Source: Ahaetulla prasina (taxonomy: Eukaryota; Chordata; Lepidosauria; Squamata; Colubridae). Taken from it: a stretch of 64,000 nucleotides of DNA. Positions within the stretch are counted from its first letter, which is position 1. The number at the start of each line of letters is the position of its first letter. Under the pieces are notes generated by a model, which saw only the letters and a program-made list of their open reading frames with translations, was not told where the DNA came from and did no database searches. This document shows, one piece after another, positions 1 to 10,312 of this stretch. Both the position numbers and the translations under genes were made by a program. The DNA is taken from contig NC_080543.1 in NCBI RefSeq assembly GCF_028640845.1, forward strand, positions 97,825,825-97,889,824. The letters run 5' to 3'.

Positions 1-369
1 AGAATGCTAACTTTTCTCCCTCCATTCAGAATGGAGCTGCTGCAGCCTGTCCCTTTTAAGGTAGTCCCCAAGAGGGAGGGGGAAGGGGGAGCAGATGGAA
101 TGGAGCTGTTTCTGTGAAAGGCAGGAAAATGGGGAAGGGGATTTTCCTGCCTGTCATCCATTCTTCAATCTCAGCACAGATTGAGGGAAGGATGGTAGGT
201 AGGAATATTTTCCTGCCATTCGCGATAAGGAGTGGCTGGGAGGGGAGGGGCCAGTGAAGAGGCCCTTGATGTGAGTGATATCAAGTTGGCCACACCCACC
301 CAGTCACATGACCTCCCCCCAACAAGCCACACCCAGAGAACCAGTAGGGGAAAATTTTTAATTTCACCT
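1..369 (-). mobile_element. hAT-type MITE, truncated by window start
   Basis: The right end (CACACCCAGAGAACCAGTAG ... AATTTCACC) matches the reverse complement of the terminal region of the MITE family at 4337 and 29642. The left part is G-rich internal sequence. The left end lies outside the window or is lost. Confidence 0.5.
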
Positions 370-2270
370 GGATACCTCCCATGATACCTATCAACCTGCC
401 TTGCTTATCTTTCATCAGGTTAAATAATTTAGTTTAATTTTGAAAAATGAGACACTTGTGATTTGCAGGATAAAAAAACCTTGATATCTATTAACAGGTA
501 AAAATAACTTAGGCTTCAGATTGTTAAACCGTAGACTAATACATTTAGGCACTCAAATGCTTGATTGAAAAATAATATTGAAAAGAAGATTGAAGGAGGA
601 TGAGATAGAATAACTGAACTGTGTGGCTAGGCAAGGATTTGGTTCTACAGTCTGAAAGCATATCAGGAATTAGCTCTACCTAGAAATAAAAAGCCAATTT
701 CCTTGTTACAGATTTATAAATTAAGAAAACTGTTATACCAATTTTCTTGAAATGATAAAAGTTGTGTACAGTATGCTATGGAAGAAATTATGCAGAGATT
801 TTTCTCTAAACCAAAATAGTTCCAGAAAGAGATATTAGATATTCTGTCTTGGGCCAGCAATGAATTGTGACACACTACAGTAAATATGCAGAAGTTGAGC
901 TATCTGGGGGGAAAAAAGGATAAACATCCAATCTTTGTATTGTTTGGCTGGGATTATGGGAACAAGACTGGTAAGCTGCTAGGTCTGGCCAGAGGCTATA
1001 TTCAGTTGTTGGATCAGAAAGCATGTCAACTATGTCATTTTTGGTGTGTCACAATAGATTCAGCCTTGCTCAATCAATCAAAGGAGTTAACACACTCTCT
1101 TAATTTATACAATTTTTTTCCACAAAGCCTCTTTTAATTTCAAAATGCTGTCTAAAAATTAGTAGATACATGTATGCATGTGCATATATGTGTGTTTGTG
1201 TGTACACAAGCATATACATACACATGCATAAAGCTGTGTATCACTGTGTAAGCTTTTGGAATGAACAAAAGACTGTACTGTATATCAAATAGTTAGTGCA
1301 TTTTATTCAGTTGAAAGGAATCAACTTGAACTTTTATCTAACACTTCTCTTGCTGGATCATCTAACACAGCTTTTTAGTTTGTTGAGAAACCAGCTTGAA
1401 AAACTACTTTGTTGCTTGTACCAAATTTTGATAGTCAGAGATCCAGTTGTATGCCAAGGTTCAGGCAGTCCTGCTCAAATGTTGTGAATAAAACAGGTGT
1501 AAAAATTTGGACACCTTTGGCATCCAAACAAATTCCCATGTTTCTTGTAGCTAGTTATAAGGCTTTCGATTCTCATTTTTAGAATCTTCCACCACCACCC
1601 ACCCATATTTCTTTGAAGATACACACTTGAGAACAGGCTATGAATTAACTCACATGGGTCAGAGATTCTCCATGCTTCTCTAACATGGTCTCTTAGTTTT
1701 AATTCCTCTTTTAGTTTTACGACCTTCAAAGCTTTTCAACATAATTTCTATGAATAGTTTAACATGAAATATGTGCAAATATGAAAATCAACTACCACAC
1801 TTATATCATTTGAATCAGAACAATCCCACCTCCTTGCAATAAACTAACTGTTCAAACAAAAGTCTTGGACTTAACTCTATTGGATTATGCAATCTTACTT
1901 TACGTACAATATCAAAGTTGAGGAATTTATTTTAAATAGATTTCATGATGTGGTAAGCCAAAATCTGATGGGTATCGGAGGTAGACATAAATGTTCTTGA
2001 AATTGTGCCAATTTAGTGTCCTTTGTGATTAGGATCAAATGTACTGTACACCTGATTACTCTGTGTAGTTGCTTCCTATCAAAGGTAAGGCATCAGGAAC
2101 AGCATAGCCTCTAAATTATTTATTACTGTACATTCTTGACGAATATTCTGAAAGTGACAGGAAGTTCTGTTTATTTTCTAAAAATAAGAGCAGTGATCTT
2201 TAAAATTTTAATTGAGTATCGGACGTAGGAAAATAGCAGATGCTATCCTTAAAAAGATATTGGACAACAA
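370..2270. other. AT-rich intergenic sequence, no gene recognised
   Basis: No coding or RNA gene supported. An imperfect TG/CA-rich quasi-palindrome lies at about 1165-1235. Short ORFs here show no family features. Confidence 0.6.
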
Positions 2271-2280
2271 TTGACACATA

Positions 2281-2548
2281 GGGCCTCTGTGGCTCAGACT
2301 GGTAAGACAGTCTGTTATTAACACAGCTGCCTGCAATTACTGCAGGTTCTAATCCCACCAGGCCCAAGGTTGACTCAGCCTTCCATCCTTTATAAGGTAG
2401 GTAAAATGAGGACCCAGATTGTTGGGGGCAATAAGTTGACTTTGTATATAAATATACAAATAGGATGAAGACTATTGCTAACATAGTGTAAGCCGCCCTG
2501 AGTCTTCGGAGAAGGGCGGGATATAAATGCAAATAAAAAAAAAATAGG
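2281..2548 (+). mobile_element. tRNA-derived SINE with MIR/L2-like body and tail
   Basis: Opens with a box A-like GTGGCTCAGACTGGTAAGA, has a box B-like GGTTCTAATCCC, a MIR-like middle (GTAAAATGAGGACCCAG) and ends with CGCCCTGAGTCTTCGGAGAA plus poly(A). The tail is shared with the L2-type LINEs in this window. Confidence 0.75.
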
Positions 2549-2559
2549 TCAAAAACTTT

Positions 2560-3270
2560 AAGATAACACATTTCAAAGACATTTTTTTTAAAAAATGAAA
2601 TCCTCAATTATTTCTTATATTCTTTTAATTAAATTTACTGCAAGTTTCTTGCAGATGAGAAATAAATAATAATACTAAAAAAAGAAATCTAGCTGCACAG
2701 AGCTGAAATTGGGGACGGCACTAGACGCAGAGGAGAGGCAGGCAGGGAGGGAGGGAGGGAGATTGTGGCAAGAGATGGGACTTTTTTGTTGGTAATATGG
2801 ATCTGACAAATGAGAAAGCTGGATATTGATGAGGAATGAGTGAAAAAAAGGCAAGATGTCGTTACCATGATTGAAATCCTGCTCCTTTGCCTATAATAAG
2901 GGAGATCTTTTCAATTATGTGATTTGACTAAAAAAAAGTATATGGCTATAGGTGAAAGAATCTTTACTAAGATAATGGGAAAAGTATGCAGTGAGCAAGC
3001 CTCCTGGAAGATACTGGGGGAAAAACCCATTCTGTTGGGTTCAATAGCCAATTGTTGCTTAAAGTTATTGAGCTTATTGTATAAAATGCTGTGTTTTATT
3101 GTTTTTCTAATTGTTTTCACTTGTTCATAATTAAAGGTTTCATTTTTTTCCATATTGGATACTCCTAAAGAATTAGAAACTTAGCAGCAAGTAACTAAGC
3201 AGCAAGAAACTAAGCAGTAGCTGCTTAGAATGCTTTGGAAAGCAGCTGTGTTAAAACAAGAGTCACATGA
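2560..3270. other. Unassigned intergenic stretch
   Basis: AT-rich sequence with a short (GGGA)n run at 2741-2762. Nothing coding supported. Confidence 0.5.
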
Positions 3271-3279
3271 ATGAAAATA

Positions 3280-4247
3280 TGTTTGTACTGGTGGAATATT
3301 AACTCCGTTTGCAGGTGCAGGCGTGAAAAAAAATTCAGTATAATATATGGGACGAGTAGTCCCAGATAAAAAAGCAGGATTCATCTACAACATACAGTGT
3401 AATGACCGCAACAGTCACTATGTAAGATGAACAGGCAAAAGACTGGCAGAATACCAATATGCCAATTTCATCAGAAGACATGATGAAAACTCTTCAATTG
3501 CACAACAGATGGACAGACCTAACCATTTGAAATGGGAAACTATGACCATCCTAGACTAAACTAAGTCCAAGAATACCAGTGAATTTTTAGAAGTCTGGCA
3601 CTCTGACAAATTAACCATCAATAAACACATAGACAGATAATAGCTATATACCAGGGGTGAAATGCTCCCGGATCGGACCGGATCACACGATCCGGTAGCA
3701 ATCATGGCTGGTAGTTTGGCGATCCAGTAGTGATGGTGAAGTGAAGCTACTGGCGAAGCTAGGTAAGTGAAGCTAGATAAGCTGTTTTTTACCTTCCGTG
3801 CATGTGCAGAAGGTTTTGGGCATGCACAGAAGGTCTGCACGCATATGTGACACGCATGGGCAGCACGGGCCATTCCGAACCGGTAAGGAAGGTAATTAGA
3901 TTTCACCCCTGCTATATACTATGCAAAAGAGACAATCAACAAGCTAAAGAGGGAACAAGGAGACCTAAGCACCTCTCTACCAGCTATCCGCACCCAAAGG
4001 AGCATAGATTAATTCCAAGATTAATATCAGACAGCAATCAAGTGAACATTATCCCAATCAAGGAACTGCCAAACAAGCCAACAGTAAACAGCCCAACCAA
4101 AGAACCTCTAAGACCACCCTAGAGCAAGCCACTAGAATATGAACTGAGAGCAACCCTGGTCCTTACTAGCACTGATGATGTTACCTGATTTGAGCAATGA
4201 AATGTCTGCAAGAAAACAACCAAGCTCAGAGAGTATCAAGGACTCCT
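3280..4247 (+). mobile_element. Penelope-like element fragment with GIY-YIG endonuclease remnant
   Basis: From about 3375 the sequence reads KKAGFIYNIQCNDRNSHYV, one stop, then TGKRLAEYQY, the signature spacing of the GIY-YIG domain of Penelope-like elements (IYNI-C-YV-TGRRL). About 90 codons later come EFLEVWHSD and INKHID, also typical. The element tail (GAAATGTCTGCAAGAAAACA, 4199-4218) is related to tails at 22690-22810 and 30330-30420. The ORF is broken by stops. A hAT MITE (3652-3911) splits it. Confidence 0.75.
3652..3911 (+). mobile_element. hAT-type MITE, 260 bp, TSD CTATATAC
   Basis: Begins CAGGGGTGAAATGC and ends GATTTCACCCCTG, terminal inverted repeats. It is flanked by exact 8-bp duplications CTATATAC at 3644-3651 and 3912-3919. 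Inserted in the Penelope-like fragment, so younger than it. Confidence 0.9.
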
Positions 4248-4703
4248 CAAAGTCAATAGGGAAGCCAGATTCACTTGACAATCTTGTTACTAACTGAACA
4301 ACTATAGTGAGTCACTTAACAACTGTGGCAAGAAAGCAGTGGTGAAATCCAATTTTTTTTTACTACCGGTTCTGTGGCCGTGGCTTGGTGGGCGTGGTGT
4401 GTTGTGGCTGCTGGGCATGGCTTGGTGGGCATGGCAAGGAAGGATACTGGAAAATCTCCATTCCCTTCCACTCCTGGGGGAAGGATATTGTAAAATCTCC
4501 ATTCCCACTCCACTCTGGGGCCAGACAGAGGTGGTATTTGCCAGTTCTCCAAACCACTCAAAATTTCCACTATCAGTTCTCCAGAACCTGTCAGAACCTG
4601 CTGGATTTCACCCCTGCAAGAAAGTTCATAAAATGGAGAAACTCATTTATTAACAGAAATTTTGGGCTCAATTGTTGATGTAAATTGAGGATTACTCGTA
4701 TTT
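4248..4703 (-). mobile_element. AGGTAGTCCTC-type palindromic MITE, 5'-truncated, split
   Basis: The reverse-complement copy matches the family at 10938 and 33872 (motifs TCACTTAACAACTGTGGCAA, TTTTGGGCTCAATTG). It is interrupted at 4337-4616 by a hAT-type MITE. Confidence 0.7.
4337..4616 (+). mobile_element. hAT-type MITE, 280 bp, TSD CAAGAAAG
   Basis: Starts CAGTGGTGAAATCC and ends GGATTTCACCCCTG. Exact 8-bp duplications CAAGAAAG sit at 4329-4336 and 4617-4624. Nested in the older palindromic MITE. Confidence 0.92.
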
Positions 4704-4730
4704 TACCATTTTCTTAGGGATACGGTAGGT

Positions 4731-5326
4731 CAGTGATGGCTGTCGCATGCCAAAAGTGGGGAGAGCACAGAGGGGTCGCGTGCATGCATGCCCACCCCCC
4801 GTGCTTCCCCCACTTTTGGCAGGCGATGGCATGGTGGGCCCAGTAGGCCCGTTTTTCGCCCTCCCTAGGCTCCAGAGCCTTTCTAGGAGCCTGGGTAGGG
4901 TGAAAACACCCCCTAGAGACCTTCCGGAGCCTGGAAATGGCCCCTTTGCCACTGGTTCCAGTGGGACCAGAAGGACCATTTTCGCTCTTCCCAGGCTCCA
5001 GAGTTCCACCGGAAGTTGGCAAACGGGCCATTTCCGGTGTCCAGAGGGCCTCTTGGGGGGAGGCTGTTTTTACCTTCCCCAGGCTCCTAGAAAGCCTCTG
5101 GAGAGTGCAGAGAGTGAAAAATGGGCTTTCCCCACTCCCGGAGGTCCTCTGGAGGCCGAAAACAGCCTGTTTCCTGACTTCCGGTGAGCCCAGAAGGCTC
5201 GAAAATCAGTTGGAAAATCAGTTGGCCTCATGCTCAGCTGAGCTTAGCTAGGGCAATGCTTATGTGCCTACCTATATGGTTCTGTGTGCCATCTGTGGCA
5301 CGCGTGTCATATGTTCGCCATCACGG
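4731..5326 (+). mobile_element. GC-rich hAT-like element, CAGTGATGGC terminus
   Basis: Starts CAGTGATGGCTGTCGCATGC and ends TTCGCCATCACGG, imperfect inverted termini. The flanking octamers CGGTAGGT (4723-4730) and CACTAGGT (5327-5334) match at 6 of 8. The interior is G+C-rich with repeated CCCAGGCTCC blocks. Overlapping ORFs here carry no protein signature. Confidence 0.6.
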
Positions 5327-5569
5327 CACTAGGTAATACCACTCATACAAAGTTCCACAGTTTTATTTTTTGTAGCAGGTTTATAGTAGATAAGCAAGAT
5401 ATATGATGCAATTGTAATTGCATGGGGAATATGTATGCATCTGTGACAGCAAATTACCCTGGATATGGTGACTGGAAGACCAGCATTCCAAAGAGCAGAA
5501 AGTTTCACTGAAGAATTTTATCCTATAATGTTAGCATTTGGAATTCTGTAACTTTCCTAACCGCAGATA

Positions 5570-6080
5570 TAAGAGAATAGAAGAATTGGAAGGGACCTTG
5601 TAGGTCTTCTAGTCCAACCCTCCTTGCTCAAGCAGGAGACCCTATACCATTTCCGACAAATGGTTGTCCAGTCTTTTCTTAAAAGCCTCCAGTGATGGAG
5701 CACCCATAACTTCTGAATGCAAGACATTCCACTGGCTAATTGTTCTCACTGTCAGGAAGTTTCTCTTTAGTTCTAGGTTGGTTTGCACCCACTGTTTCTT
5801 TTCTTGCCTTTAGGTGCTTTGGAAAATATATTGACCCCTCTTAGTGGCAGTCCCTCAAATATTTGAACACTGATACCATTTCATCCCTGATCCTTCTTTT
5901 CCCTAGACTAGCCATACCTAATTTCTCCATCCAGTCTTTTAGTATGTTTTAGCCTCCAGCCCTCTAATCATCTTTATTGTTCTTCTCTGTACTCTTCCAA
6001 AGTCTCAGCATCTTTTTTTAATGGGGTGATCAAAACTAGACGCAGTATTCCAGGTGTTGTCTTACTAAGGCTTTGTAAAG
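5570..6080 (-). mobile_element. CR1-type LINE 3' region, antisense
   Basis: The + strand reads GGAAGGGACCTTGTAGGTCT then AGTCCAACCC, GGAGCACCCATAACTTCTGA and GTCAGGAAGTTTCTCTTTAG, the conserved CR1 3'-terminal region in reverse. Heavily mutated. Confidence 0.8.
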
Positions 6081-6081
6081 C

Positions 6082-6210
6082 AGTACCGTGTGTCCCCGAA
6101 AATACAACCTAGCCTGAAAACAAGCCCTAGCCTGATTTTCACAGTTGCACTTAATATAAGTCCTACCCCAAAAATAAGCCCTAGTTAAGCCCTGCCACAT
6201 CTGGCTGTAT
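6082..6210 (+). mobile_element. Fragment of CCCCAAAATAAG-type MITE
   Basis: GTCCCCGAAAATACAACC and CCCCAAAAATAAGCCCTAG resemble the palindromic elements at 33735 and 45826. It runs into a CpG-containing G+C-rich stretch (about 6210-6600) of unknown origin, possibly the interior of the same element. Confidence 0.45.
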
Positions 6211-9200
6211 GAGGCACAGGAGTAAAAATCAAACTTGGGCAGGGGTGTGGGAGTGGAAGTGCCCCATGCGCCTTGTACCAGCTTACCTCATCACACGAGT
6301 GGAGCTGGTTGAGCTGCTTCTGGCAGAATGCCACAAGGTTCATTGCAGAATGCTGCGAGGCTCACAGCTGAATTCTGTGTGGTGTGTTATGCCATCGCGT
6401 GTATGAGTAGCAGCACCAGCGAGACGAGACTCGTGGTATTCTGCTTGGAGCGGCCCCACTGGTGCAACAAACCTTGCGGTCTTCTGCCGCAAGCAGCTCC
6501 ACTGGCGAGACAAGCCTTGTTGCGCCTGTGGAGCCGGCCATGGCAGAATGCTGCAATGGTCTTAGCGCAGAAAGCCGCTCGCAGAACTTTTCGCCTGGAT
6601 GAAGAAATTACGGAGACTCAAAGCTTTGTGTGCTTGCAAAGGGGATGGTCTGAAACAGAGCAACATGTACTGTGCTTATGTTTTCCTTGGACACATCAAC
6701 ATTTCTGATTAATGTTTCCCTTACTGATAATTTAAAATATTTTTTAAATAAACCTTTTCCTTTTAAGCCCTTGACCATCCTAAATATTTTCATTCCATCC
6801 CAGCATTGGTTTTCTGTCATGAATTTTTAAAATAGCTTATCCTGCCCATCTTTCTGCAGTATGGATATAATTAAAATATTTGCCAAATTTGCAACATTTA
6901 TTGTATTTTTTGCAGAAATCATTCAAATTAAAACAGTAAATAAATACTAAATAAGCTGTCTTGACCACCTTTCTGACTTAACTAGATTAATAAAGTTGAG
7001 CAGAGTTCAGCTGAAATTAAAATGCTTATTTCAGTTATAGAAATGCTTAATTGGTTCTCCTGGAAATCAGTCTTTTTTAATAGTAGAATTCCCAATATTA
7101 GATTTTTCATCCATTCTGTTTAACTTTCAGGATTGAGAAAATGTTTGCCTAGTTATGTTTAACAGTGTTGAATTTGTGCAGATGAATTTGGAATTGGATT
7201 ATCTATGAAAAACAACAACATTATATGAAGTGATGTTTTCTCCTCTTAATATATCTGTAATGTTTTGCGATTATTAGGAATTATCTTTAGGAAAGTAACT
7301 GTCATTAGGAACTTATTCAAAATTGTGTTGCCTTGTATGAATGAATATATGCTAGTTTACGTATTTATTTGTCAAATTTAGGTAGCACCCATCTTAATGA
7401 CTCACTAAGTTTCCACAGCTTTCTTGCAACATTTCTATTCTCTCACATTTAAATTTTATGTAATCTTAATTTTGAAAAATAAACCAAATGCTACAAATAT
7501 AGTGAAACAGAACATGTGTCCTTTTCCAAAAGCCATCAATCATTTTAATAGCCCTGAACGTTTCAACCCTAAAAGTGACAATAGTGATGTGACAAATCAT
7601 GAGGAAATGTTCAGAGTTCTTAAATTAAATTCTGTCAATTGCATTTGATCCTTTTTAGATGTTTTCAGAGTTATCCAATACTAATGCTTTCTGTTATTCC
7701 AATGTCATGTTAAGATAAAAATAACTTCCATTGCTTCCTTTAAAGTGACCTAATGGTTATTAGAATATTCAAGTATAGTCATAAACTTTCTTTAGTTTTT
7801 TTCAAAAAATAAAATTACAATTTTAAGTCTGATACTTATTTGATTTTCTTTCAAAGTCTATAAATGTGAAATTTAATAGATAACGATAGTATTAAAAATA
7901 ATTGAGGATTTGTGGGGAAGAAATGGTGAATTGAAGATGGCTTCAGCCAATATCTGTGATAGACTGAACACTGGCATGTAGATCAGCTCTTCGTAATTCA
8001 TCTCTGGACAAGTAGAGGACTTGAGATTGTCCACAAGTGCTTAGACAGTTCTTCCTATCCACAAGAGACCACAAGACCATGGTCTCCAGTGTGTTTGGAG
8101 TCTGGGAGATGAGAGAAACCTTTTTAAACCTCTTGCTCAAATCACAGTGCCTTCAAAATGACACTGGATTTGTCTTTGCTTAAAAAGATCAATTTTACTA
8201 TCTTGTTCATTTCGCCAATGAAGTAGTTTGATTGTTTTAAGTGAAAATATTTTTACTTTTTATTATTGTATTTTTAAGATTCATGTAGATCTGAAATCTA
8301 TGTATACTTTCACATGGGTATTTTAAATACATGGTACAGTGTGTCAGTTTGTTGAAGCTTGAAGGCCAATAACTTAGATATTGTTACCTATTACAGTACA
8401 ATATACGATTTGGTTTTAGAAGTATAAAACTTGCTATACTGATATCTAGCATAGACTAAATTTCCATATACAGTAGTTCAAAAGATGGATGGGATATATA
8501 AGAAATAATTATTATTTAACTGTTTTCACAAAGAAGTTAACTTTAGTTTGTTGCTTTTTTTATAAGACACAAGTTAATCAAGTTAACTTTAAATAAATAT
8601 TTAAACTCTGTCTCACACTAAAGATAGTGATGATAAATCCAATTAATATTAAAAAGTCTCACTTTCTACAATTTCTTTTTCAACCTGTTAATAAAATATT
8701 TATGAAATATAACTTCAAGGGCCGCTTAGGTATATAGATAAGGGCAGTTTGGTTAAGGTACTGGAATAGAATCTAGGAGACTGCGAGTTCTAGTCCTGTC
8801 TTGGGCAAAACCCCAATTGGAATATTGTCTTAATTTTACCTAGTAAATAAGTAATTTAAAGTTACACCTGATTTTTGGTATACTATGGCGTAAAATCTGG
8901 ATCTAAGACGTTTCATGAATTCTTTCACCCTATTGCCCTGGAACAAAAAAGGCTTTCCAAGTACATCCTTACAAAGTTCATAAATCTGCCACGAGAAAGT
9001 TGGCTTTCAAATATCTAATTCTGCACTGACAGAACACATTGAGTCATGGCTATTATTGGAAGCAGAATCCAATTTCTTCCCAGCACCTCTCTATAGGCAA
9101 GGTCAGAGATAGCGGTATTACACGCGAATGGATAAACCTTCAGGAGGTTGAATGACACTTTTCTCACAAGGCGACCTCTTTTGAAGTTTTCATTCATAAG

Positions 9201-9289
9201 AGGATTCATTTTCAGTTTGCCCCGATCCCTTGAGGAGATCCTGTTAGCTTTTCTTTCCACTGTATTCTCCTCGCCTAAACGCTACCCGT
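6211..9289. other. Intergenic sequence upstream of promoter
   Basis: A G+C-rich patch to about 6600, then AT-rich DNA. A weak SINE-like stretch lies at about 8720-8840. No coding gene is supported. A distal regulatory element could lie here but no specific motif was seen. Confidence 0.5.
8720..8845 (+). mobile_element. tRNA-derived SINE fragment
   Basis: GTTTGGTTAAGGTACTGGAA, GGAGACTGCGAGTTCTAGTC and CTTGGGCAAAACC resemble the SINE at 46621. Only the 5' half is recognisable. Confidence 0.5.
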
Positions 9290-9929
9290 ATCAGCCGCCA
9301 GACCTATGGAAGCCGGCTGTCCTTGGGGGAGGTGGTTGACAGCTGACAGGAAAGTTTCCCTAAAGTTCAGAAAATCTCCCGTGAGCTTTGGTTCCCTTGC
9401 GCTGGTCTCCGCGCTGCCGAGGGGACGAGTCGAGCCCCCCTTTCCTCTGCCCAGGCCCTCGGGCGGCGCTCATTGGGGAGAACTGTCCTGTGAGAAGAAG
9501 GTGGCCGGGCGGGCTGCAAAGCGTCTCTTCTTGTGGATGACCTTCAAAGCCCCCCCAAGCGTTCCTGTGGAAGGAAGACGCGGGGTGTTACCCGCGTGGG
9601 AAACGCTCTTTGGGGCTGCCGAAAGTTGTCCATTGCCGCCGCTCATTGCCCCAGCCCAGCCCAGCCCTGCGTTGCCTTCCTTCCTCTCGCCTGCAGGTGC
9701 GTAAATGAGGAAGAAGCGGCTGGCGAGGTAGCGTTGTAACTAGAAAGGCAGGGGAGCGAAAGGCGAGCCTGGCAGGAGAGAGCCCGCAGGTGAGCCCCCA
9801 TCGGCCGGGCAGGAGGAGATGAAACCCGGTGTGGAAGGTGGAGTAGAGGGCGTTCTTGGCCGGTCCGCCTCCCCCGTCTCTCTCTCACACACACCCCACC
9901 CGCGTGACTTCTGCCTTCTCTTGCAGGCA

Positions 9930-10000
9930 ATGAGGGCAGGACCACCATCATGCTGGAAGTGAACCGGTTTAGCGCCGGCGTTGCTTCCCCTTCCAGTTGA
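9930..10000 (+). promoter_or_regulatory. Two short uORFs in the SLC9A2 leader
   Basis: ATG 9930 opens a 10-codon frame stopping at 9962. ATG 9950 opens a 16-codon frame stopping at 10000. Both end before the main ATG at 10030, so they could lower or regulate NHE2 translation if the leader includes them. Confidence 0.5.
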
Positions 10001-10029
10001 ACGGAGAATATCGGCCCCGCAGCCGTTCA

Positions 10030-10312
10030 ATGGGGGCTGCTCGAGGCTGCCCGGGGCTCGGCCCCTCACTGCTCCTGATGGCTGCCTTTGTGCCCACCGT
10101 GGTAGCAGTCGCCGCCGCTTCGGAAAAAGAGCTGAGCGATCCGGCTGCCATGCCAGCCATCCATCCCAGTCCCGGAGACAGCACCTTGCAGGTACCGGCT
10201 GAGACCCCTTTCGAGGAGACCAGGCTTCACGTCTTTACCTTGGATTACCCGCACGTGCAGATCCCCTTCGAGATCACCCTCTGGATCCTCCTGGCTTCCT
10301 TAGCCAAGATCG
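10030..10312 (+). CDS. SLC9A2: SLC9A2 coding exon 1 (aa 1-94, splits codon 95)
   Basis: Encodes a short N-terminus, a hydrophobic leader (about residues 10-31) that could act as signal peptide or first membrane segment, a variable Ser/Pro-rich stretch, and [17 protein letters not shown] leading into the first core membrane helix, ending at LAKI plus one base of Gly95. The donor is CG/GTAAGT. ATG 10030 is chosen because it is the first in-frame ATG; the frame is open upstream to a TTG at 9997 without another ATG. Its -3 base is T and +4 is G, a moderate start context; Met17 at 10078 is an alternative. The exon lies inside the CpG island. Confidence 0.93.

Noticed and set aside
2281..2360. tRNA gene
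   Set aside because: Box A and B-like words belong to a SINE head; no cloverleaf can be drawn with a proper anticodon arm.
4339..5251. Cluster of overlapping ORFs on both strands (60-146 codons)
   Set aside because: They lie in a hAT-type MITE and a G+C-rich hAT-like element; the sequences are proline/glycine/tryptophan-rich repeat translations with no domain signature.
6209..6708. Possible coding exon in G+C-rich patch (126-codon frame)
   Set aside because: No splice or start context and no family resemblance; it follows a MITE fragment, so repeat interior is likelier.
1..9289. SLC9A4 (the expected upstream neighbour in other vertebrates)
   Set aside because: No NHE4-like exon was recognised in this stretch; the neighbour presumably lies outside the window.
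9306..10254. Several long frames on both strands in the CpG island
   Set aside because: High G+C lowers stop-codon frequency; only the frame starting at 10030 continues into the conserved NHE2 protein.
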